DNA of 64,000 nt from Catalinimonas alkaloidigena (GTDB lineage Bacteria > Bacteroidota > Bacteroidia > Cytophagales > Cyclobacteriaceae): positions 5,461,001-5,525,000 of the forward strand of contig NZ_JAQFIL010000001.1 of the NCBI RefSeq assembly GCF_029504655.1. Direction: 5' to 3'. The notes under the pieces were generated by a model, which saw nothing but the letters and a program-made list of their open reading frames with translations, was not told the DNA's origin and did not search any database. The position numbers were made by a program, and so were the translations under genes. This document shows, piece after piece, positions 1 to 8,435 of this stretch. Each line of letters starts with the position of its first letter. The stretch's first letter is position 1.

Positions 1-183
1 CCCTTGCCTGCCTGCTGGTCAGGTTCATCTGTGCACTCCTGCAGTCAGCGCCCTGGATGATGATGGTAGCTTGCGGATTAAAAAAAACACAAAGTATGTA
101 AGCGGGTTAGGTAAAAAGTAGACATGATGATAACAAATCAGAATACAGCATGATGTGTCTATGCGTCAATTAACAAATTACCT

Positions 184-1092
184 ATGCGAGACATACTTCT
201 TTTAGACGGGGGACTGGGTCAGGAAATATTTCAGCGTGCGGGAAAACCTGCTCACCCCTTATGGTCGGCCAGGGTCATGATGGACAATCCGGAAATTGTA
301 AAAGAAGTCCATCAGGATTTTATTAAGGCAGGAGCCAAGATAATTACTGTCAACAGCTACTCCTGCACCCCAACTCGTTTGCTACGTGATGGTCAGCTTC
401 AATGGTTTGAGAGATTGCAGCAGCTGGCACTGAAGATGGCATCGGAGGCCAGAGATGAACTAGGAGCCTTGGCAGAAAATGTACAAATCGCAGGATGTTT
501 GCCGCCTTTGATAGGCAGCTACACTACAGATGAACGTTCTTTTCAAGAGCTTAAGGAGGAATACCGACAAATATCAACGATACAGGCAGCTGAAGTTGAT
601 ATATTTATCATTGAAACCATCTCAAATATCAAAGAGGCAAGGGCGGCAACAGAAGCCGCGCTGGAATCCCGCAAACCTGTGATTTTAAGCTTCACCCTTT
701 CTGATAAAATTCCCCATGTCCTGCGGTCGGGAGAGACCATTGAAGAGGCGCTTGACGCGATATCGGATTATCCTCTGAGTGGCCTGTCGTTCAATTGTTC
801 ATTCCCAGAAACAATATCTCAGGGGATGAAAGCCGTTCAACATCTGAAAATACCTTACGGAGGGTATGCGAATGGCTTTACTTCTGTAGAAGAATTGAAG
901 CCCGGAGGGACGGTAAATGTACTAAGCGCAAGGGAAGATCTGGATGAAAAAAAATACGCGCATTATGCTATGGATTGGGTGCGGTCAGGAGCAGCTATCG
1001 TGGGGGGATGCTGTGAAGTAGGACCATCTTATATTAAGTACCTGCAAAATGAATTGCTGAAGCAAAATTATCATATAGTATCTCTCAAATAA
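184..1092 (+). CDS. Homocysteine S-methyltransferase family protein
   Basis: A 302-residue cytosolic protein of the homocysteine/betaine S-methyltransferase family, which moves a methyl group to the thiol of homocysteine or a related thiol. The zinc site is visible: Cys205 in NCSFP and the Cys276-Cys277 pair in GGCCEVGP near the C-terminus. The N-terminal LLDGGLGQE motif is also typical. The length matches stand-alone MmuM-type enzymes, and the cobalamin-binding part of MetH is absent. It stands alone upstream of convergent minus-strand genes. The methyl donor (S-methylmethionine, betaine or other) cannot be read from the sequence. The family call is firm and the substrate is open. Confidence 0.9.
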   Translation: MRDILLLDGGLGQEIFQRAGKPAHPLWSARVMMDNPEIVKEVHQDFIKAGAKIITVNSYSCTPTRLLRDGQLQWFERLQQLALKMASEARDELGALAENVQIAGCLPPLIGSYTTDERSFQELKEEYRQISTIQAAEVDIFIIETISNIKEARAATEAALESRKPVILSFTLSDKIPHVLRSGETIEEALDAISDYPLSGLSFNCSFPETISQGMKAVQHLKIPYGGYANGFTSVEELKPGGTVNVLSAREDLDEKKYAHYAMDWVRSGAAIVGGCCEVGPSYIKYLQNELLKQNYHIVSLK

Positions 1093-1224
1093 GCGGTTGT
1101 TTCAGAAAAGCGATATATAATCAGGTAAGCACAAATAATAAATATCTTTATACTCCTGCTCTCACTTTACCTGCAATTAAATACTAAAATGTAAATACCG
1201 CCAAGAAAGCAATCACTTTCATTT

Positions 1225-2403
1225 TTAGTGTGCAAAAGCAGGTAGTGGCTTTATAGATTCTATCACTTTTTCTCCGATGGTGATCATTCGGGGAAAAGCT
1301 GCGGATGCCGCTCCTACGGCCGCTATGGTTTCTGCTGAAAGGGTAGCAGACACTGCGCCCGTATAAGCTGCCGCAGCAGCGGAGGCAGTTGCGATTTCCG
1401 GAAGTAGTAAAATAGCCAGCACCACTACCAGGGCTATACCCAAACCTGCTGAAATACAGAGCATTAGTTCTTGTTGTTCAGCCCTGTTGGATTTCCAGTA
1501 ATTATTTAAAAAGGGGGTTAAGGTAAGTTCAAAAGTATATTGGCGCATTTGCTTTCTTAACTCACCAGCCACTTTTTCCAATACTCTTTTAGGAACCATT
1601 TCCGGAGTGCCTACCGAATGAATCTCATAAAGGATCAAGCCATCCTGCCCTTTGCCCTCATTGTATCTGAGGGTAGGTTTATAACAAATCCATTCAAACT
1701 TAACAGGTTTTGAAGCACCTACATTGGTGAGTAGCGGAATAATTAACTGATTTTTATTAGGCTTCCATTTAGAGTAAACAATATCGATACCCGCAGGCCC
1801 AATTGAGGTTCCTGTTCTGATCTGTGCATCATGAATCTCTTTCTCTATATTGGGCTTGACCGCATTCTCCAGTATTTCTTTTTTTGATTCAAGGTCGCCA
1901 ATAATGGTTGATGAAGCCTGATCTGCTGAAGTTACTTCCAGCAGCTCAAAGACAATTTTATGATTACTAAAGCGTATTCCCAGCACATCTGGCTTGCGTA
2001 ATCCTCCTTTCAGGGCATCTAAATTTTTCAGTTTTCTCTTCTGACTCTCTGAATACATATTTCTGAAGTCAGTACGAAGCCATTTGAGGATGATATTAAA
2101 AACTTTGCTATTGGGAACGCCCTTCAGGTAGTATTCAGTATACTTTCTCACGCCTTCGTACACACTACTACTAAGCTCTTCTACGCCTTTGAAAGCTGTG
2201 TTTCCTACATAGTCTTGTGTCAGGTAACTTAATCCTGTAATCACAAAGGTGTTGGAGTCGCCATACTGACTTTTGTAGTACTCCCTGAAAAATGTCCATA
2301 TCCACATTTCTGCCTGAACGGCTTCCAGGTTTGGACGCTTATTATTCACAGCCCGGGTAGGAAGCAGGCAATAATCTTCAAAAAAATCAATAGCATTGCT
2401 CAT
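1225..2403 (-). CDS. Hypothetical protein with hydrophobic C-terminal segment
   Basis: A 392-residue protein that I do not recognise. Residues 1-310 look soluble. A stretch around residues 140-160 (KPDVLGIRF followed by FELLEVTS) faintly recalls the PD...E core of PD-(D/E)XK nucleases, but the expected lysine is missing, so I do not claim nuclease activity. Residues ~318-375 are strongly hydrophobic and Ala/Gly/Ser-rich, with one clear membrane helix followed by a second weaker one. There is no signal peptide. It begins 11 bp after the stop of the 986-aa gene, so the two are very likely co-transcribed and functionally linked. Possible roles are a membrane-acting effector or partner of the larger protein; this is inference only. 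Confidence 0.7.
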   Translation of the reverse strand: MSNAIDFFEDYCLLPTRAVNNKRPNLEAVQAEMWIWTFFREYYKSQYGDSNTFVITGLSYLTQDYVGNTAFKGVEELSSSVYEGVRKYTEYYLKGVPNSKVFNIILKWLRTDFRNMYSESQKRKLKNLDALKGGLRKPDVLGIRFSNHKIVFELLEVTSADQASSTIIGDLESKKEILENAVKPNIEKEIHDAQIRTGTSIGPAGIDIVYSKWKPNKNQLIIPLLTNVGASKPVKFEWICYKPTLRYNEGKGQDGLILYEIHSVGTPEMVPKRVLEKVAGELRKQMRQYTFELTLTPFLNNYWKSNRAEQQELMLCISAGLGIALVVVLAILLLPEIATASAAAAAYTGAVSATLSAETIAAVGAASAAFPRMITIGEKVIESIKPLPAFAH

Positions 2404-2414
2404 AAGTATGCGGC

Positions 2415-5375
2415 TTAGTTGAAGGTAGGCAATTCAGCATTTTCTTGCAGATATACCAAAGTAGTAGGTAAAATGACCTCCCAGGGATCACCTTCCGGTT
2501 TAGCATTGGCTAAATCATCGGTTTGGTTCCTGAGTTCATCCGCGATGGAAATAAACATTTGATCATTCAGCCGGGGAGGCTCCCCTCCTTTCCAAATAGC
2601 ACCATTACTCTCTAAAAAATACATGATAGCATCATTATATGCAGGATGTACCGGTAAAACTACTCTTGCCGAACCTGCCTGTAAGAATTGAGTAAAGAGG
2701 GGATCTGTATCGTAAGTATTGAGTTTACGTATCCACTCACTTCTTCTTGCCCAGAAATATGGATAAAAGAGATAGGTGAGATTCTCCCACTCAAAAGCCT
2801 GCTCAAAGAACTGAATCGTTTTGCCTTCTTCAAAGGCATCAAAAATATCATAGTCAGGAGGACTTGCAATACCGGTGGTTTTCATAGCATCAAAGGTCCC
2901 GTAGAGGTAGGTGTCCATAAGGCTTTTGATACACTGCTTTTTCAATTCTAATTTTTCTATACTTCGGTTGATGCGCGGGTTCTGTCCCTGGATTAAAATC
3001 CCTGCCTGTACCTCCTGTGCTGCTGATTTTTGCGCATACTCTACCTGCATAGCTTTATATGCCGTCATAATTTTTTCATAGGTTTGAATTTGCCAGAGCT
3101 CATACAATTCGGGAGTGCGTTCTACCAAGGCGTAGGCATTCATGGCAAAAGAGCCAATGTCGTATAGGTTAACTGAAATCTGAATAGGGTTAGCCGGCCA
3201 AAACCAGTGAAAAGGTACGGCAGCATTATCATGATTATTCGCCATCACACCTACTCCACCACCGCCTATTTCCAGGGGGCGGAATATTTTATTACCTATG
3301 ATCACTTCTAATTTAGGGTAGTTCACAAAATAGGCAGAGCAATCAAACCAAACACCGACTTTAGAAATATAACCTTCTGGTACAAGCAGTTCTTTGATAT
3401 TGACAACATGCGGGTTTCCGTCTATCGGCATACCCTCTTTGGCAATTGAGGCAGATATGGTTTTATAGGGTAAAGGGGGAGGCGTTATTCCCTGGGCATT
3501 ATAATCTCTGATGTAAAGCTGATAATTTAATTCATTAATATCTTTATGGGTAATAATGCCATCGGCCATCCACTTTCCTTTTGTATCCAGTATCCATCTG
3601 TAAGGAGTTATTGGAGGTATAATATTTTTCTTGGGTTTATTTTGCTGGGCAAACTCATAAAAAGCGGAGGGCTCAGGAATGATAAACTCAAACATCAACC
3701 GCTTACCATAATTATATACCTGCGCTTCGTAATATTTATCTACCCAGCGATAAATGCCTACAGCATGACCCGCCTTATCTTTATTATCAATGCCATGGGT
3801 ATTAATTTCTTCTACTTCATGTAATTTTTTGGTGCTACGCTCCTCTTTGGTCTTCTTCTGAATTTTAGAGACAGATTTATCAATCACTTCTCTGGCAAAG
3901 TTGGAGGCGTTCTTACTGGATTCTTTGCTGGACGTACTGTATGCAAAATCCCCATGTGCCCCAAAGGTCACCATACCGTAAGAACCTGAAACAGTAACCC
4001 CCGCCTGAATGCTCATCTTTTCTTCCAGGGTCTTCTCACTTTCTTTCTTAAGCTCAAAGCGCTCAGTGGTTTGGGTATCTTTGGTCGTTTCTTCATCAGT
4101 TTCATTGGTGACCGTAAAAATGTCTTCGGTTCTATCCAATACCCGATGTTTTCTTTCCTTGTACTCACCTCTCAGTACATTCTCTATATGGGCTACCTCG
4201 CCAGCTACATATTTTTTTAGCTTTTGTTTGACGACTTTCAAATCACCAATTCCCAGGGGGCGGATAAGTTTCCGAATATTAGTGGGTGGGTAATACGGTA
4301 AAAAAGGTATATCGATATACTTTTCAAACTTGCTCACAACAGCCGAAAGTCCGGGAAGAGATTTTGCCTCAAGTGGCATTTGTGTCAAAAAGAGTGGGTC
4401 ATTAATGTTTGTAATGCTGGATATCGTATTGTTCAGATGAGTTTGTAACTGGGTATAAGCATCAGATTGATGTAAATTATTTTCTGATAAATTTAGCTGT
4501 TTGAACACTGATAAGGTGCTGGCATGCAAGCTTGCGAAACTCTTTTTGTTAACCATAAGATCATTTTTCACAGACGTCACCTTACCTTTTGCTTCTACCC
4601 CTGTTTCTTTGTTGGGCATGATTACGTTTTTCGTTACCGTACTAAGTTGGGTATCAAATCGTAAGTTTTTAACCTCTTCAACTGCCCGGTACGCATCTAT
4701 CCACTGTGCCCAGAGCTTTTGATAAGCAGGTATATTTTCGGCACCAGAAGGATCATGCTCGGTAGGCTCAATACTGAGTAAAGGTTTGGGTAAATCTGTA
4801 AATAACTTAGCAATAAGCGGCTGTGCTGAGAGCACTGCCTGCCAGTTTTCATAGCTATTGAGAGGTGATTTGTAAGCGATAGATTGTAATAGATGAAAAG
4901 TCCTTAAGTGTTGGGTGAGCCCTTCCAGGCTGATGCTTTCAGTTTTGTTCAAGAGGTAGAAGGCATAGTATCTATCCCATATGCCATCCAACAGATTTTG
5001 TGTCTCTTTTATTTTCAGAAACTCAAGAGCCGTACTGGCCAGTGTATTCTCTATTTCTTCTGTCAACCGGTCTATGCTAAAATCATCTTTATTTACATGA
5101 GACGCGATAGTATGAATGATAAATAGTGTAGGCTCAGAAGCTATATCCGGATAAGCTATTTCATATTTATTGCTATCAATAAATCTTACCACTCGCTCAG
5201 GTATTTGAGTAGCCTCCTCGGACGTAAAGGATTTTACCAATTTACCTACCGGCGTGTCTTCCGCATTTCTCTGATCAGCAATGAAATTTAATTTTTCACT
5301 TGCTTTGTCTGCGGGTACGGGAGGCCGTAGCGCAACGAATTTAAAAACATCCGAGGATTGAGCTAGGGTGGCCAT
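2415..5375 (-). CDS. Large hypothetical protein (986 aa), first gene of a two-gene unit
   Basis: A 986-residue protein with no signal peptide and no family that I recognise. The N-terminal half is mainly helical. Residues ~395-440 are charged and rich in Glu, Thr and Lys. A Gly/Ser/Thr-rich stretch with alternating hydrophobic residues follows at about 450-480 (AGVTVSGSYGMVTFGAHGDF), then a lysine-rich helix. The alternation is the pattern of an amphipathic beta-hairpin, as in some pore-forming proteins. The part after ~540 looks beta-rich with many aromatic residues, and the end is helical. It is followed 11 bp later by the 392-aa protein with a hydrophobic tail. A structural or secreted complex, or a toxin-like protein, is possible, but nothing in the sequence settles it. 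Confidence 0.75.
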   Translation of the reverse strand: MATLAQSSDVFKFVALRPPVPADKASEKLNFIADQRNAEDTPVGKLVKSFTSEEATQIPERVVRFIDSNKYEIAYPDIASEPTLFIIHTIASHVNKDDFSIDRLTEEIENTLASTALEFLKIKETQNLLDGIWDRYYAFYLLNKTESISLEGLTQHLRTFHLLQSIAYKSPLNSYENWQAVLSAQPLIAKLFTDLPKPLLSIEPTEHDPSGAENIPAYQKLWAQWIDAYRAVEEVKNLRFDTQLSTVTKNVIMPNKETGVEAKGKVTSVKNDLMVNKKSFASLHASTLSVFKQLNLSENNLHQSDAYTQLQTHLNNTISSITNINDPLFLTQMPLEAKSLPGLSAVVSKFEKYIDIPFLPYYPPTNIRKLIRPLGIGDLKVVKQKLKKYVAGEVAHIENVLRGEYKERKHRVLDRTEDIFTVTNETDEETTKDTQTTERFELKKESEKTLEEKMSIQAGVTVSGSYGMVTFGAHGDFAYSTSSKESSKNASNFAREVIDKSVSKIQKKTKEERSTKKLHEVEEINTHGIDNKDKAGHAVGIYRWVDKYYEAQVYNYGKRLMFEFIIPEPSAFYEFAQQNKPKKNIIPPITPYRWILDTKGKWMADGIITHKDINELNYQLYIRDYNAQGITPPPLPYKTISASIAKEGMPIDGNPHVVNIKELLVPEGYISKVGVWFDCSAYFVNYPKLEVIIGNKIFRPLEIGGGGVGVMANNHDNAAVPFHWFWPANPIQISVNLYDIGSFAMNAYALVERTPELYELWQIQTYEKIMTAYKAMQVEYAQKSAAQEVQAGILIQGQNPRINRSIEKLELKKQCIKSLMDTYLYGTFDAMKTTGIASPPDYDIFDAFEEGKTIQFFEQAFEWENLTYLFYPYFWARRSEWIRKLNTYDTDPLFTQFLQAGSARVVLPVHPAYNDAIMYFLESNGAIWKGGEPPRLNDQMFISIADELRNQTDDLANAKPEGDPWEVILPTTLVYLQENAELPTFN

Positions 5376-5640
5376 AATAGAAAGGTATTTAGTATTAGAC
5401 GCTAGCTCACTTAGATAGTCACTTCACTGTAAAATAAATTTATGCAGAAGAACTAGGGCTCTCACTTCAGTGAGATATATATCCTGGATGAATTGTACGA
5501 TTAGCTTGGGAAAACAGGCTCGCAGAAGGCTCATATTTCCGTGCACTTAGTCTGAAAAAAACTGACGGTCACAGGATATGCTAAAATCAGCTAAAGGTGT
5601 GATGTTTCGAAAGATTCATCACACCAATAACATGAGCTTG

Positions 5641-6582
5641 CTAATGATCATGCTCTCTTTTAGATAAATATGCATCTACATCCTTACTTGTAATAGCTGT
5701 TTTTCCTGGATATTGATCAACCCAAGCCCTAAAGTCATCTTTAATTTTTTCTGACCAGTCTCCATGTATCTCTCCGGTTAAGTATATATTCTCTTGCAAT
5801 CTTACCCTCTCAAACTCATCGCGCAAAGCTGTCATTTCAGATGAGGTGACCAGATCTACTACCAGGTGTGCAGGAATAAATACTGTTCCGTATTTATTTG
5901 CCAGTACCACATCGCCGGGAAAAACTGTTACTGATCCTATTCTAATGGGTGCGTTTATCGAGGTGGGTGTCATATCTTTTATAGCGGAAGGGTGCTGCCC
6001 TTTTACCCAGCCGTTGAATCCTTTTGTATCGGTGAGTTCTTCCATATCCCTGACTGAGCCGTAGAATATTACCCCTTTGCCTGTTTTACCATATATAGCG
6101 TTACCCAGACTTGAACCTATCAAGGTACCATCTTTCACTTTGCCATACCCATCAGCAACATACACGTCGCCTTCTGACAGCACATCGATGGGCCAGGTAT
6201 TGATTCCCCCTTTCTGGGAACGTCCCTCATCCTTACCCTGAGCTCTTACCAGACTATCTAAATCTGGTCTTGTAGGCATAAATTGAGCGGTTACTACACG
6301 GCCAGTCATGACCTGATCAGGCTGTATGATTATCCAATCTCCCTCAACCTGATTTTTATACCCTTTTCTTTGGAGGTACCCCCATGCTTGTTCAAGAGTG
6401 ACATTTTGTAAACGTTCCAGGATTTCGTCAGAAACATTTGGACGTCCATCCGCTAGCCTTTCTCCCTTCCAGTGCGATGTTAATGCTTTAACATACTCAG
6501 GAGAAGAACCAATTTGCTGTGCTTGTACACAATAGCTTGTAATTAAAATGATGAAGATTAAAGGCAGGACTGTGTTTTTCAT
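5641..6582 (-). CDS. Exported RraA-fold (RraA/HMG-aldolase family) protein
   Basis: A 313-residue protein with a clear N-terminal signal peptide (MKNTVLPLIFIILITSYCVQAQ), so it is probably periplasmic. The middle and C-terminal parts carry RraA-family hallmarks: GVIFYGSVRDMEEL, corresponding to the usual G-G-x-V-x-D-G-x-x-R-D, and VFPGDVVLANKYGTVFIP, corresponding to PGD-x-x-x-x-D-x-x-G-V-x-x-x-P. Family members include RNase E inhibitors and class II pyruvate aldolases (HMG/CHA aldolase). An RNase E regulator would be cytosolic, so an aldolase-like or other small-molecule role is more plausible here. In the second motif Asn replaces the usual Asp. The neighbours are a hydrolase and a sulfatase cluster, which hints at carbohydrate or acid catabolism. 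Confidence 0.8.
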   Translation of the reverse strand: MKNTVLPLIFIILITSYCVQAQQIGSSPEYVKALTSHWKGERLADGRPNVSDEILERLQNVTLEQAWGYLQRKGYKNQVEGDWIIIQPDQVMTGRVVTAQFMPTRPDLDSLVRAQGKDEGRSQKGGINTWPIDVLSEGDVYVADGYGKVKDGTLIGSSLGNAIYGKTGKGVIFYGSVRDMEELTDTKGFNGWVKGQHPSAIKDMTPTSINAPIRIGSVTVFPGDVVLANKYGTVFIPAHLVVDLVTSSEMTALRDEFERVRLQENIYLTGEIHGDWSEKIKDDFRAWVDQYPGKTAITSKDVDAYLSKREHDH

Positions 6583-6957
6583 GGTTTCAGGTTTTGTATT
6601 AGTTTAATAGTATGACTCATTCTTATCCCATTGAAACCAAAATGATTTCAGTAGAAATGCTCAACTAACTGGTCTGATTTAAATGCCTGCCTGCTTTACT
6701 ACCTCATGCCCTTCCCCTTTGATACCAGGTCGGTGAACGTCTTCTCAGAAAATATAAAGAATGTTTCAGGATCTGGCAAGTAGCATTGGCCTTCTGTATC
6801 ATAATAGTGCTGAACCTGTAAATTTAATAATTGAGATATTTTCGTAATTCATAAAGATGAGACAAAATATTTTAAACAATTAAGAGTCAGATATCGCAGA
6901 AGTAAGAAGTTGTAGTCACCACTTATAAGCACTGATATCTATCCTATTTGTCTTCAA
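6583..6957. other. Intergenic stretch with possible minus-strand coding remnant
   Basis: No intact gene is present. On the minus strand, about 6680-6830 stays open for ~49 codons without a usable start and reads like a protein C-terminus (…HYYDTEGQCYLPDPETFFIF… then a TAG). This may be the tail of a deleted gene. I could not assign it to a family. Confidence 0.3.
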
Positions 6958-7992
6958 CTACTCTTTTGTTAAGGAATTCTTCAAGTGATCAAACCACCAT
7001 CGGATTCCAGGGTCTTCTTCAGTTCCACGGCCTGCCAGGTCATAGCGGGTTGGGTAGCCTTCGGAAGGGCCTTGCATCCAAACATTGGAATGCAGATGTA
7101 CATGCAGACCAGGCCTTTTAAGAGCCTCCTCTATTTCCTGCGTATGAAGTTTCTTCCCTTCTTCCGTATAAACGCCTGGCGGGACAAACTGCCCGGTCCA
7201 TCCACCAAACATCTCAACATTGATCATGGGTTTGTCAGGAACACCCATTTTTCTGAAGTAATCGTAGTGCCATCCACTATGCTGATTTTTTTCAACATCA
7301 CCGCTGTAGGTGTCGAAGAGCAGAACATCAACATGTCTGGATTTACCGATGAGAACGTTCAGCGAATCATTATAACCACCGGCTCCAACAATTCTGTTTT
7401 TATCAAATCTTTTGACCCGCTTACAGAGCTTTATGATGTTCTTTGCTTCATTAAAGCTAAAGGGGGTAAACTTTTGATAGTAAAAAGAATTTTGCTCGTT
7501 CGCAATGTTGATGATTACGTTTTCATGCCCCTTCAGCGCCTTGGTTAACGTTTTAACCGCATTAAAGATATCTCTTTTGCTATGGAGGTTTCTTATAGAA
7601 TCGGAAGCCAAGGTTCGTTGATAAAATATACCAACGATCACAACCATTGAGTGGTTTTGGCATTGTTCTATGATCCGCTCCAGCCTTTTCAAATGATCTT
7701 CACTGAGCTGTTTTCCTCCATGTTGGAAAGGGTCAGAATACCCTCCACTTGACCCTTGAAGGTAAACGCTTACGGCATTCAATCCGTGCTTTTTATATTC
7801 ATCCAGGACAGAGATAAGCTGATCGGTATTACGCTCATTTTGCGTTGCACTGGCAGCCCTCAGACCCCACATTGGAAAGACTTTCCCATCTGCGTAGAAT
7901 TGGTTGCCGTGAATGCTCAGGTTTTGTCCGGATGTGGCGCCTATTGATACAATAAAGAGAATGACAGAAAGCAAAATTTTTATTCGTTTCAT
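6958..7992 (-). CDS. Exported clan GH-A (GH5-like) glycoside hydrolase
   Basis: A 344-residue protein with a signal peptide (ends near TSGQ, residue ~23), so exported to the periplasm or beyond. It looks like a small (beta/alpha)8 glycosidase of the GH5/clan GH-A type: FYADGKVFPMWGLRAAS at the start of the barrel, NIANEQNS with candidate acid/base Glu166 at the end of strand 4, and MINVEMFGGW with candidate nucleophile Glu260 at the end of strand 7. No binding module is present. The substrate is unknown. It is transcribed in the same direction as the sulfatase cluster, but ~440 bp separate them, so it probably has its own promoter or is the last gene of a longer unit. Confidence 0.7.
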   Translation of the reverse strand: MKRIKILLSVILFIVSIGATSGQNLSIHGNQFYADGKVFPMWGLRAASATQNERNTDQLISVLDEYKKHGLNAVSVYLQGSSGGYSDPFQHGGKQLSEDHLKRLERIIEQCQNHSMVVIVGIFYQRTLASDSIRNLHSKRDIFNAVKTLTKALKGHENVIINIANEQNSFYYQKFTPFSFNEAKNIIKLCKRVKRFDKNRIVGAGGYNDSLNVLIGKSRHVDVLLFDTYSGDVEKNQHSGWHYDYFRKMGVPDKPMINVEMFGGWTGQFVPPGVYTEEGKKLHTQEIEEALKRPGLHVHLHSNVWMQGPSEGYPTRYDLAGRGTEEDPGIRWWFDHLKNSLTKE

Positions 7993-8435
7993 GCTTGATG
8001 TTATGGGTATCTTATGGCTTGTTCGACCCTAAAAGTACATTTTTTTGCGTTGAGACCATACTGAGTTTCGCATTAAGTTAGGAAAGAACAGATTTTAACT
8101 ATTCCAGCTAAGTAGTTTATCAATGGTTACCTTAGCGGTTTAAGTAACTGAGCCTACCTCATAAGATTTTTATTTGCTGTAAAAAGGTGGAAGTACAAAA
8201 TTTTAGGTTTGGAATAAAATAGCAGCCAGAATAGCGATTTCCGGAATGGCGATTCCCCGAATGGCAATTCCCGGAATGGCAATTCCCGGCAGGGGTCGCT
8301 GGTGCTTAATCTTATCCTCTGTTTATCATAATTTTATATTACTAAGGGCTGGATCAGCCTCGTTGCCCCCGGTCCGTTGAAGCTCAGCCTTCATGGAGTT
8401 TTGTCCTGATAGCCTCCGGGCAGCTCCTACAAACT
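7993..8435. other. Intergenic region holding a dispersed 15-bp-unit repeat
   Basis: No gene is seen. Apart from the repeat element at 8211-8308, nothing in this stretch can be interpreted with confidence. The part just downstream of the sulfatase stop (8310-8435) shows no convincing terminator hairpin. Confidence 0.5.
8211..8308 (-). repeat. Dispersed intergenic repeat, copy 1 (four 15-bp units)
   Basis: Four head-to-tail 15-bp units lie at 8228-8287; the best are GGAATGGCGATTCCC (8243-8257) and GGAATGGCAATTCCC (8273-8287). Each unit is itself a near-palindrome (GGAAT...ATTCC). The array is flanked on the left by GAATAAAATAGC and on the right by GGCAGGGGTCGCTGGTGCTTA. The same flanks and units occur in inverted orientation at 45881-45950 and 47065-47133, so this is a defined element and not simple low-complexity sequence. 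Confidence 0.75.

Noticed and set aside
1..183. Riboswitch (SAM- or cobalamin-type) ahead of the homocysteine methyltransferase
   Set aside because: No conserved core or paired stems of these riboswitch classes could be drawn in the leader.
8211..8308. CRISPR array
   Set aside because: The 15-bp units are adjacent without unique spacers, and no cas gene is present. The same applies to the 42-bp array, whose units are too diverged.
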